DNA of 5,747 nt, from contig JAASSE010000087.1 of the NCBI GenBank assembly GCA_021768055.1, forward strand, positions 1-5,747, in the 5' to 3' direction. A program made the position numbers and the translations under genes. Within the stretch, counting starts at the first letter, position 1, and each line of letters opens with the position of its first letter. The notes below the pieces were generated by a model. That model did no database searches. It worked only from the letters and a program-made list of their open reading frames with translations, and was not told the DNA's origin. The stretch is from Gammaproteobacteria bacterium (GTDB taxonomy: Bacteria; Pseudomonadota; Gammaproteobacteria; SZUA-229). Of this stretch, positions 1 to 5,747 are shown in pieces.

Positions 1-1306
1 GGGCGGGATCCTGCATGTGCTGTGATCTGTATTCATCCCAAACATGCTGTTCAGCATCGCTCAACGTATGCTGGAAGTTACGCGCACGGTAGCGAAACAG
101 CATTTCCGGAATCCTGTCGTCTTCAAATGCCAGCTCAAGTGACGCCAGCTGCTCCGGCGGGGTCTGCAGGATGCGCTGCATGCGCTCGGCATCGCTGTTG
201 CTGAAAAAGCCCCCGGAATACAGCTGTGCATCCGGGTCTGTTATGGCTGGGAATTGCTGCTGACCGAATACCTGATGCGTTTTGGGTTCGAGCGCATCGA
301 TATGCGCCAGTAACTGCTCGCGGTGTTGCAGGCATTGTTCGACATCGATGGACAGTCTTTCGGCAGTGGCGGCATCCATGGTTTTCAGGGGCGCCACGAC
401 AGGGCACTTGTTCAGGTGAACGGTTTTCAACGGCACGCGTTCAACATCCTCTGGCAACTCTTTCGCCGGTGTAAACAGGCTGCCGGCAATCTCGTCGGCA
501 TCAAAGCTTATGTACTGGTCCGGACTGATGGACAGGTCATACACGATGATGCCGTTCTTGTTGATGGGGTGGCGCGTGATCGGCATCACCATCGCGATGG
601 AGTGCCGTTGCTTGGAGTATTTTGACGATACATGCAGTACTGCATCACGTGTGCGCAAGTTCAGCTGTTTGGCGGCTTCATCTTTTCTGCGCAACTTGTA
701 GATAAAGTCATACAACCGGGGCTGCTTATCGCGAATCAGTCGTGCAACACCGATGGTGGCATAGACATCGGACATGGCGTCGTGCGCTGCCGTGTGACTG
801 ATGCCGTTCGCGGCGGTGATTAACTCCAGCCTGTTGCTGGCGTTGCCCTCGTCATCAACCGGCCACTCGATACCGTCCGGCCTGAGCGCGCGCGTGAGCC
901 GTACCATATCGATGATGTCCCAGCGGGAATTACCGTGTTGCCATTCGTGTGCATAGGCATTGTAGAAATTGCGGTATAGCGTGAAACGGGTGAATTCATC
1001 GTCAAAGCGGATGTTGTTATAACCGGCAATGCAGGTGTTCGGCGTGGCGAATTCCTGGTGGATGGCGGCGATGAATTCGGCTTCGATGAGGCCTGCCTGC
1101 AGGGCTTTTTGCGGCGTGATGCCGGTGATCATGCAGGCCTTCGGGTCGGGCAGCATATCATTGGCCGGCTTGCAGTACAGCGTGAGCGGATCGCCGATAA
1201 TATTGAGGTCTTCATCCGTGCGAATGCCTGCAAACTGGGCGATGCGGTCATAGCGTGGGTCTATGCCGAAGGTTTCGTAGTCGTACCAGTAGATTGAATT
1301 GCTCAT
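1..1306 (-). CDS. sbcB: Exodeoxyribonuclease I (SbcB), C-terminus cut by window edge
   Basis: Predicted 3'->5' single-strand DNA exonuclease acting in the cytoplasm in mismatch repair and recombination. The minus frame starts at the ATG at 1306-1304 and stays open for 435 codons to the left edge; E. coli ExoI is 475 aa, so roughly the last 40 residues are missing. The N-terminal DEDDh nuclease domain (about 4-190) shows YDYETFG with D9 and E11, GYNNIRFDDE with D102, and HTAAHDAMSD with H175 and D180. These correspond to E. coli D15, E17, D108, H181 and D186, so the active site is complete. The SH3-like and helical C-terminal parts follow, with recognisable HLNKCPV, DAQLYSGGFF and LFRYRARNF blocks. 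The start lies 2 nt past the stop of the VWA gene with no good Shine-Dalgarno, suggesting translational coupling. I read the frame by hand. Identity is very secure; it is partial only because of the window. Confidence 0.96.
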   Translation of the reverse strand, partial: MSNSIYWYDYETFGIDPRYDRIAQFAGIRTDEDLNIIGDPLTLYCKPANDMLPDPKACMITGITPQKALQAGLIEAEFIAAIHQEFATPNTCIAGYNNIRFDDEFTRFTLYRNFYNAYAHEWQHGNSRWDIIDMVRLTRALRPDGIEWPVDDEGNASNRLELITAANGISHTAAHDAMSDVYATIGVARLIRDKQPRLYDFIYKLRRKDEAAKQLNLRTRDAVLHVSSKYSKQRHSIAMVMPITRHPINKNGIIVYDLSISPDQYISFDADEIAGSLFTPAKELPEDVERVPLKTVHLNKCPVVAPLKTMDAATAERLSIDVEQCLQHREQLLAHIDALEPKTHQVFGQQQFPAITDPDAQLYSGGFFSNSDAERMQRILQTPPEQLASLELAFEDDRIPEMLFRYRARNFQHTLSDAEQHVWDEYRSQHMQDPA

Positions 1307-1308
1307 GA

Positions 1309-3417
1309 TCAGGTGGTGAGTCTTCTATATATATCGGAGACCTTGAGCGGCAGTGTCGCGACATTGTCAATCACGGTGTAATTGGCGGCGCCGTACATAT
1401 GCGGCAGGTAGTCACGGGCTTCCTCGTCGATGGTAATGCAAAAAGAATGGATGCCGTCACGCCGTGCCTCGAACAGGGCCTGGCGCGTGTCCTCGACGCC
1501 GTAGTCACCGCGGTAGGTATCGTAATCGTCCGGCTTGCCGTCCGACAGGGTGATCAGCAGTTTGGTGCTAGCCTCGACTTCGCTGAAATGCCGGATTACA
1601 TGGCGTATGAATACACCCATGCGAGTGTAATCATACGGCTGAATATTGCTGATGCGTGCTTTTACTTCCTCGTCATAAGTATCGTCAAATGCCTTGATCC
1701 TGAAAAGTTCGCAGCGTTTGCGCGTCATACCGGAGAAACCGTAGATTGCATAGCGGTCACCAAGAATTTCGATAACTTCCGACAACAGGATCAATGACTC
1801 GCGCTCTGCCTGGTTGATCCATCCCTTGGTTGAGCCGCTCATGTCGACCATGAAGATAACTGCAACGTTGCGTTCTTCCTTGTGCATCTTGGTAAATAAC
1901 CGATTTGTCATTTCCATGCCGCTTTTTACATCGGCATGGGCTTCGACGACAGCATCAATGTCTACATCATCACCATGCGGCTGTCGCTTCAACAGTTTGT
2001 CTTCACCGCGCAGGTATTCAAATGTATTGCGCAGGCTTTTTAACAGTCCGCTGTGTTTATTTAATGTATCTTCAACGAAGCTGTCATACAGAGGTTGCAC
2101 CTCGATCTCCCGCAGCACGCACCAGTTTTTATGGTAATGCTGGCGTTTGTAATTCCATTCGTTATACAGCTGTGCACCTTCTTCATGGTATGTGCCCTGC
2201 CAGACATCCTCCGGTTTCAGGCCGCTGTCAAATACCGAAAGGTCATATTCACCCGGGCCTGCGGCGACGAGATATTCCGGCGGGACTTCGCCGAAATCTA
2301 TGATGATCGAGCGCATCAGTTGCCTGACGTTTTCAGGTGGGGCAATCAGGTCGCCTTCGTATTCCAGCTGGCTGTTGCTGGCGGACAGCGGCTCGTTTTC
2401 ATTTTTCTTCTTGAGTCCGAATTCCGGCTTACCGCCGGCTTCGGGTTTGTCTTCAGCTTCGCTCACCCGGTCGAGTTCACGGGTCAGCTCACTCAAGGCA
2501 ACACGAAACAATACCTTTTCTCTTTCGATGCGCCTGTTCATGGTTTCGATCACCGCACCGATGTTGATCATGCCCTGGTAGCACCTGCTGACAGGGGAGT
2601 CTTTATGAGATACCTTTTTTAATACATCCAGTGTGGTATTGACGTCGGCACCGGGGGCGGACAGGGCGTCGATAATATCCGTTGGCAGGGTGTCTGCTTC
2701 TGCCGTCATCTGCTTGTCACGCAAGGCCTGCATCTGGCGATGCAGGCCGGGCAGTTCCCGTTTTATGCAGGCATCCAGTCGGATCGTTTCCAGTGAGCTG
2801 AACTTCATCAGGTCGGTGTCATCCAGGCGTGACAGGTCAGTCCTGAAAGTGCCGAAGTGGATCTGTGCCCAGTGGTGCGCAACCGTGGCCTTGTATAACA
2901 GAAAGTTGTCCTTCTCATCGGAAAAGACTGCCATCACAGGGGGTAGATAAATGGTCTCGGTGTCGGTGTAGGTGTGCTCGGCAGATTGCAGTTTCAACTT
3001 CCTGCCGGAGAGGCCATGAAGAAAAGGCAGCAGTACACTGACTTCTTCATCAAACATCGAGCCGTGTGCGCGTTCATGCGCGGTGCTGATAAAGTGGTCC
3101 AGATCGCGGATGACCGACATTGCCGGGAACAGGCCCTTGCGATCGTAAATGTCCGTTGCTGTCATGGCCCATTCTTCGACCATGTCCGTGTCCGTGGCTT
3201 CAAGCGCATACACGCAGTTGCAGGCAAGCTGGTAGGCGAGCTCGATGTTGGTGTCTGCTACCCGTTTTACCAGGTTAAGAATGTACTTCTGCTGGTGGCG
3301 CGGCAGGGTGACGATCTGTTCAGCAGGTAGTTCGTTTTTTACAAACGAGAATTCAACTTCAAGATACTCGTCCAGGATCTCGATGATCTGCTCTTTGCTG
3401 AGCGGTTCGTGTTTCAT
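1309..3417 (-). CDS. cbbO: CbbO/NorD-type VWA-domain protein
   Basis: 702-aa soluble protein of the CbbO/NorD family, the adaptor partner of CbbQ/NorQ ATPases. In studied systems the pair remodels or activates a metalloenzyme such as RuBisCO (CbbQO) or supports nitric oxide reductase (NorQD). A long, mostly helical N-terminal part (about 1-320) is followed by a charged Lys/Glu/Gly-rich linker (about 318-345). Next come the family block YNEWNYKRQHYHKNWCVLREIE (split at 418-426 and 427-439) and a C-terminal VWA domain (about 517-702). The metal-ion-dependent adhesion site is intact: DMSGS (D525, S527, S529), T598 in DYTRMG, and D626 in LSDGKPDD. There is no signal peptide or membrane segment. 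The ATG lies 1 nt after the stop of the ATPase gene and no strong Shine-Dalgarno is visible, so coupled translation is likely. Length falls between what I recall for NorD (about 630) and CbbO (about 780), so the CbbO/NorD choice and the symbol are tentative; the family is not. Confidence 0.9.
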   Translation of the reverse strand: MKHEPLSKEQIIEILDEYLEVEFSFVKNELPAEQIVTLPRHQQKYILNLVKRVADTNIELAYQLACNCVYALEATDTDMVEEWAMTATDIYDRKGLFPAMSVIRDLDHFISTAHERAHGSMFDEEVSVLLPFLHGLSGRKLKLQSAEHTYTDTETIYLPPVMAVFSDEKDNFLLYKATVAHHWAQIHFGTFRTDLSRLDDTDLMKFSSLETIRLDACIKRELPGLHRQMQALRDKQMTAEADTLPTDIIDALSAPGADVNTTLDVLKKVSHKDSPVSRCYQGMINIGAVIETMNRRIEREKVLFRVALSELTRELDRVSEAEDKPEAGGKPEFGLKKKNENEPLSASNSQLEYEGDLIAPPENVRQLMRSIIIDFGEVPPEYLVAAGPGEYDLSVFDSGLKPEDVWQGTYHEEGAQLYNEWNYKRQHYHKNWCVLREIEVQPLYDSFVEDTLNKHSGLLKSLRNTFEYLRGEDKLLKRQPHGDDVDIDAVVEAHADVKSGMEMTNRLFTKMHKEERNVAVIFMVDMSGSTKGWINQAERESLILLSEVIEILGDRYAIYGFSGMTRKRCELFRIKAFDDTYDEEVKARISNIQPYDYTRMGVFIRHVIRHFSEVEASTKLLITLSDGKPDDYDTYRGDYGVEDTRQALFEARRDGIHSFCITIDEEARDYLPHMYGAANYTVIDNVATLPLKVSDIYRRLTT

Positions 3418-3418
3418 C

Positions 3419-4231
3419 TCAGAATAGTGATGATGATAACTCGCTCATGGCAACCAGCATGTCGTGATCATCCGTAATCGACTGGGCAATGGCAGTTTCG
3501 CAAGCAATGATCGGGCTGATGCCATCATGAATCAGTTTCGCGGCATGCACCAGCAAGCGGGTGGATGCACCTTCATCCAGACCGCTGCCTTTCAGATCGC
3601 GCGTCATGTGAGCGAACTTGACCAGCAGGCGTGCAGTTTCGGCATCAATGTCCGTTTCCTGGATAATGATTTCAGTTTCAAGCTCTGGATCCGGGTAATC
3701 AAACTCGAGTGCAACAAAACGCTGGCGTGTACTTTGTTTCAGATCTTTCATCACGCTCTGGTAACCCGGGTTATAGGAAATCGCCAGGCAAAACTCCGGT
3801 GGTGCTTCTAGCAATTCGCCGATCTTTTCCATCGGCAGTACACGGCGGTCATCCGCGAGTGGGTGGATCACTACCGTGGTGTCCTTGCGGGCTTCGACAA
3901 TTTCGTCGAGATAACAGATGGCGCCGTGGCGTACGGCACTCGCCAGCGGGCCATCAACCCAGGTGGTTTCACCGCTGGTAATCAGAAAACGGCCGACCAG
4001 GTCTGAAGCCGTCAAGTCATCATGACACGACACCGTAATCAACGGCCGTTTCAGGCGCCAGGCCATGTGTTCCATGAAACGGGTTTTACCGCAGCCGGTC
4101 GGACCTTTTAACAGAACAGGTAGCTGCTGTTTGTAGGCAGATTCGAACACACTGATTTCTTCACCGATTGGCAGGTAATAGGGTTCGTCCTTGATAAAGT
4201 GTTCTTCGGGTTTTAATACCTTGGTTTTCAT
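3419..4231 (-). CDS. cbbQ: CbbQ/NorQ-family AAA+ (MoxR-class) ATPase
   Basis: 270-aa cytoplasmic ATPase that should form a ring and, with the downstream VWA adaptor, remodel a client protein using ATP. Visible motifs: Walker A GPTGCGKT (43-50), [17 protein letters not shown] (65-81) typical of this family, Walker B ICYLDE (105-110, with D109 and E110), [13 protein letters not shown] (113-125), sensor 1 in [10 protein letters not shown] (N154), arginine-finger candidates in STRQRF (R169, R171), and a sensor-2-like ASTRLL (R225). The C-terminal helical lid fills about 195-270. All ATPase residues are present and the length is normal for CbbQ/NorQ. The ATG at 4231-4229 precedes the conserved [13 protein letters not shown] block by the usual short leader; the Shine-Dalgarno is weak at best. 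It is the first gene of a three-gene minus-strand run. CbbQ and NorQ are hard to separate by eye, and no RuBisCO or nor genes lie in the window, so the symbol is provisional. Confidence 0.93.
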   Translation of the reverse strand: MKTKVLKPEEHFIKDEPYYLPIGEEISVFESAYKQQLPVLLKGPTGCGKTRFMEHMAWRLKRPLITVSCHDDLTASDLVGRFLITSGETTWVDGPLASAVRHGAICYLDEIVEARKDTTVVIHPLADDRRVLPMEKIGELLEAPPEFCLAISYNPGYQSVMKDLKQSTRQRFVALEFDYPDPELETEIIIQETDIDAETARLLVKFAHMTRDLKGSGLDEGASTRLLVHAAKLIHDGISPIIACETAIAQSITDDHDMLVAMSELSSSLF

Positions 4232-4323
4232 GATGTCTTTAGTGTCTTTTTACAGCTGATACCTATTTGAGCAAAACACGGGCATGTTGTCGAACCACGC
4301 CGAATTGATACCGTGCTACCAAC

Positions 4324-4353
4324 TTCATAACCGTTGTTGTTACTGTATATAAT
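4324..4353 (+). promoter_or_regulatory. Likely sigma-70 promoter of the bolA-like gene
   Basis: A perfect -10 hexamer TATAAT lies at 4348-4353. Eighteen nt upstream is TTCATA (4324-4329), which matches the -35 consensus at four of six positions. Transcription would start near 4360, giving a leader of about 40 nt before the ATG at 4403. The surrounding tract (4341-4360) is the most AT-rich part of the intergenic region. The -10 is convincing; the -35 is modest. Confidence 0.6.
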
Positions 4354-4391
4354 TATTTTTCAGCCCAAGGTAGACTGCGCGAACGATAAAT

Positions 4392-4396
4392 AGAGG
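4392..4396 (+). promoter_or_regulatory. Ribosome binding site of the bolA-like gene
   Basis: AGAGG, complementary to the 16S rRNA tail, sits 6 nt before the ATG at 4403. An in-frame GTG at 4400 is only 3 nt from the site, too close, so it decides the start in favour of the ATG. It is the only clear Shine-Dalgarno sequence among the five gene starts in the window. Confidence 0.65.
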
Positions 4397-4402
4397 TGTG
4401 TG

Positions 4403-4651
4403 ATGGAAGCCAGTGAAGTAAAAAAATGTATTGAAGACGGTATCCCGGGTGCGGAAGCAACGGTGACCGCTGACGGTACGAAGTTTACTGCCATTGTGGT
4501 ATCAACCGAGTTTGAAGGTAAAACCATGATCGCCGAACACAAAATGGTTTATGCCACGGTTGATGAGCACATCAAGAGCGGTGCGATTCATGCACTCAAT
4601 ATCAAAGCGTATACACCGGAAGAGTGGGCTGCCGAAAAATCGGCGTCTTGA
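4403..4651 (+). CDS. BolA-family protein, IbaG-like
   Basis: 82-aa cytoplasmic protein of the BolA family. BolA-type proteins pair with monothiol glutaredoxins through a shared [2Fe-2S] cluster and take part in iron-sulfur maturation or iron regulation. The fold is visible as an N-terminal helix (about 2-13), a strand and turn (TVTADGTKFTAIVVSTEF, 20-37), a second helix (about 47-60), and the closing strand GAIHALNIKAYTPEEWA (60-76). H63 in IHALNIKAYTP is the invariant family histidine, and the KAYTPEEW ending is characteristic of IbaG (E. coli YrbA, 84 aa) rather than BolA itself. The ATG is preferred over the adjacent GTG at 4400 on Shine-Dalgarno spacing. In E. coli ibaG sits next to murA; here it stands alone between cbbQ-like and suhB genes, so orthology to ibaG is likely in family terms but not shown by context. 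Confidence 0.92.
   Translation: MEASEVKKCIEDGIPGAEATVTADGTKFTAIVVSTEFEGKTMIAEHKMVYATVDEHIKSGAIHALNIKAYTPEEWAAEKSAS
4631..4644. other. Short hairpin at the end of the bolA-like gene
   Basis: Perfect inverted repeat GCCGA-AAAA-TCGGC (5-bp stem, 4-nt loop) lies over the last codons of the bolA-like gene, just before the convergent suhB end. Neither strand has a T-run after it, so it does not qualify as an intrinsic terminator. At this size it could be chance, though its place between two convergent genes makes a modest role in 3'-end stability possible. Confidence 0.25.
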
Positions 4652-4663
4652 TCAGTTAGCTGT

Positions 4664-5479
4664 TTAGCTTGAATACCGTTTTGCGTAATCACTGTTGCGC
4701 ACAACCGGCTCAATGATTTTCAGCATCTCAGGAAATACTTTCGGGCTGGCGGCGATGATGTCTCCGGTTTCGAGGTAACCGTCTTTACCATAAAAGTCGC
4801 TAACGATACCGCCGGCCTCCCGGACGATGAGCGCACCTGCGGCGATGTCCCATGCGTTTAAATTGAATTCCCAGAATCCGTCAGCACGTCCCGCCGCTAT
4901 CCAGGCCAGGTCCAGTGCCGCGGAGCCGGGACGGCGGACACCGGCAGCCGGTGCCATCAGCGCCTTCATGGTTTCCAGGTAGGTATCGAGGTAGCTTTGA
5001 TCGGTGTAGGGAAAGCCGGTACTGAGCAAGGCGCCTTTTAACCCGGTATGGCCGGAGACACGAATGCGTTTTTCGTTGAGTTGTGCACCTTCACCGCGTG
5101 CTGCAGTAAACAGTTCCTGTGATAACGGGTCGTAGATGACGGCTGCTTCGAGGCGGTTTTTATGTTGCAGTGCGATGGAAACAGCGAATTGCGGGAAGCC
5201 GTGCAGATAGTTGGTCGTGCCATCGAGTGGGTCGATGATCCATTGGTATTCCGCGTTCTGGTCATGAATACCGCTCTCTTCGGCAAAAAAGCCATGATCC
5301 GGGTAAGACTGTTTGAGGGTGTCAATGATGGCCGCTTCGGCCTGATGGTCGACTTCAGAGACGAAATCATTGCTCTTTTTGCTGGCAATAGTGAGCCGGT
5401 CCAGCCGGTCCATATTGCGCACAATTATATTTCCGGCCGCGCGCGCTGCGCGAACGGCAATGTTTACCATCGGATGCAT
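4664..5479 (-). CDS. suhB: Inositol-1-monophosphatase family protein SuhB
   Basis: 271-aa Mg2+-dependent phosphatase of the IMPase family, which hydrolyses inositol monophosphate. The E. coli homologue also binds NusA/RNA polymerase and helps antitermination of rRNA operons, which may be its main role. Signatures: AEES with metal ligand E67, IDPLDGTTN (82-90) with D83 and D86, and WDIAAGALIVREAGG (210-224) with D211. These correspond to E. coli E67, D84, D87 and D212, so the metal site is complete. The N-terminus MHPMVNIAVRAARAAGN matches E. coli SuhB closely, which supports the first ATG over the one three codons later; no Shine-Dalgarno is evident. Length is normal for the family. It diverges from trmJ, an arrangement common in Gammaproteobacteria, and converges on the bolA-like gene with 12 nt between stops. 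Confidence 0.96.
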   Translation of the reverse strand: MHPMVNIAVRAARAAGNIIVRNMDRLDRLTIASKKSNDFVSEVDHQAEAAIIDTLKQSYPDHGFFAEESGIHDQNAEYQWIIDPLDGTTNYLHGFPQFAVSIALQHKNRLEAAVIYDPLSQELFTAARGEGAQLNEKRIRVSGHTGLKGALLSTGFPYTDQSYLDTYLETMKALMAPAAGVRRPGSAALDLAWIAAGRADGFWEFNLNAWDIAAGALIVREAGGIVSDFYGKDGYLETGDIIAASPKVFPEMLKIIEPVVRNSDYAKRYSS

Positions 5480-5504
5480 GACAGATTATTAAAGAACGGT
5501 TTAA

Positions 5505-5533
5505 CTGAGGCGCGAAGCATAGCAGAATACAAT
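5505..5533 (+). promoter_or_regulatory. Possible trmJ promoter
   Basis: TACAAT (5528-5533) matches the -10 consensus at five of six positions. The hexamer 17 nt upstream, CTGAGG (5505-5510), matches the -35 at only three. Transcription would begin near 5540, about 20 nt before the trmJ ATG. The element lies within the span of the candidate suhB promoter on the other strand. Confidence 0.35.
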
Positions 5534-5545
5534 TGAACATGAAAA
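5516..5545 (-). promoter_or_regulatory. Possible suhB promoter
   Basis: On the minus strand, TTTTCA (5545-5540, four of six matches to the -35 consensus) and TATGCT (5521-5516, four of six to the -10) are 18 nt apart. This would give a leader of roughly 30 nt before the suhB ATG. The match is weak and was found by eye, but the 80-nt gap leaves little room for alternatives. Confidence 0.35.
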
Positions 5546-5559
5546 CAGACTGAACCATT

Positions 5560-5747
5560 ATGCTAGATAAAACGCGCATCGTGCTGGTGAACACATCACA
5601 CCCGGGTAATATCGGCGCTGCTGCGCGCGCGATGAAAAACATGGGCCTGTCGAGGCTCTACCTGGTTTCGCCGCAACAGCATCCTGCGGAGGAAGCCTAC
5701 GGCCGTGCCGCAGGTGCGGCTGATGTGCTGGGCAGAGCAGTTATAAC
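5560..5747 (+). CDS. trmJ: TrmJ tRNA (Cm32/Um32) 2'-O-methyltransferase, N-terminus only
   Basis: First 62 codons of a SpoU/TrmH-class (SPOUT) RNA methyltransferase; the right window edge cuts it, and E. coli TrmJ is about 246 aa. In E. coli TrmJ methylates the ribose of nucleotide 32 in the tRNA anticodon loop using S-adenosylmethionine. The visible part begins MLDKTRIVLVNTSHPGNIG and continues with AAARAMKNMGLSRLYLVSP. This is SPOUT motif 1, with N17 in the HPGNIG block and R23 in the ARAMKNMG stretch, aligned closely with E. coli MLQNIRIVLVETSHTGNMG. The following AAGAADVLGRAVI also fits. The S-adenosylmethionine knot at the C-terminus lies outside the window. The start is set by the family N-terminus; no Shine-Dalgarno is visible. 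In many gammaproteobacteria cysE and/or iscR follow trmJ; that cannot be seen here. Confidence 0.93.
   Translation, partial: MLDKTRIVLVNTSHPGNIGAAARAMKNMGLSRLYLVSPQQHPAEEAYGRAAGAADVLGRAVI

Larger units (their letters stand above)
4232..4402. promoter_or_regulatory. Divergent intergenic region, cbbQ-like / bolA-like
   Basis: This 171-nt stretch separates two divergent genes and must hold the start signals for both unless the minus-strand operon is driven from elsewhere. The rightward promoter is visible (separate entry). Facing left I found only poor matches, such as TTGCTC (4274-4269) and TAAAAA (4252-4247) with 16 nt between them. I therefore do not call a defined promoter for the ATPase operon. 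No convincing operator palindrome, riboswitch or small ORF was seen. Confidence 0.5.

Noticed and set aside
22..1297. Short open frames on the plus strand (323-625, 1058-1297) and minus strand (135-407, 820-1029) in the left part
   Set aside because: All overlap the continuous exonuclease I frame, which carries the conserved catalytic residues; these frames encode nothing recognisable.
1321..1335. TA-rich run near 1325-1332 as a promoter for sbcB
   Set aside because: It encodes the DIYRR residues at the VWA protein's C-terminus, sits too close to the sbcB start for a leader, and has no -35 at proper spacing.
1814..3330. Several plus-strand open frames of 100-175 codons opposite the VWA gene (for example 2095-2622)
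   Set aside because: They are antisense shadows of a well-supported 702-aa gene, with no recognisable domains and no ribosome sites.
4257..4312. Direct repeat TGATACC at 4257-4263 and 4306-4312 upstream of the ATPase operon
   Set aside because: A 7-nt repeat is expected by chance about once in an intergenic region this long, and no dyad symmetry supports an operator.
4654..4670. AGCT-GTTT-AGCT repeat near the suhB stop as a terminator
   Set aside because: AGCT is self-complementary and the stem would be only 4 bp, with no U-tract on either side.
5367..5642. 91-codon minus-strand open frame spanning the suhB-trmJ gap
   Set aside because: It overlaps both suhB in another frame and the trmJ N-terminus on the other strand, and shows no conserved features.

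Overview
The window looks like ordinary chromosome from a gammaproteobacterium. The pointers are an SbcB-type exonuclease I (a family centred on Gammaproteobacteria), an IbaG-type BolA protein, and a divergent suhB / trmJ pair of the kind common in that class. Base composition is moderate and even, with no sign of a transferred segment. The CbbQ/NorQ and CbbO/NorD pair would suit a chemoautotrophic or denitrifying lineage. Neither RuBisCO nor nitric oxide reductase genes lie in the window, so this remains a hint.

Left part (1-4231, minus strand): three genes read right to left and are packed like an operon. A CbbQ/NorQ-type AAA+ ATPase (4231-3419) is followed after 1 nt by a CbbO/NorD-type VWA protein (3417-1309). 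After 2 nt this is followed by sbcB, exonuclease I (1306 to the left edge, C-terminus cut off). The sbcB frame has no stop inside the window and is easily overlooked, but it reads continuously and keeps all the family's catalytic residues.

Middle (4232-4663): a 171-nt divergent intergenic region carries a consensus -10 box facing right and then a Shine-Dalgarno site. These serve a short BolA/IbaG-family gene (4403-4651, plus). That gene converges on suhB with only 12 nt between the stop codons and no recognisable intrinsic terminator.

Right part (4664-5747): suhB (inositol monophosphatase family, minus) and the first 62 codons of trmJ (tRNA 2'-O-methyltransferase, plus, cut off by the right edge) diverge from an 80-nt region that seems to hold overlapping, weak promoters.

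The most notable feature is the coupling of a MoxR-class ATPase / VWA remodelling pair to a DNA exonuclease gene, away from the RuBisCO or NO reductase such pairs usually serve. Its client cannot be read from this sequence. There are no RNA genes, CRISPR arrays, insertion sequences or large repeats, and no gene-free stretch over 300 nt.
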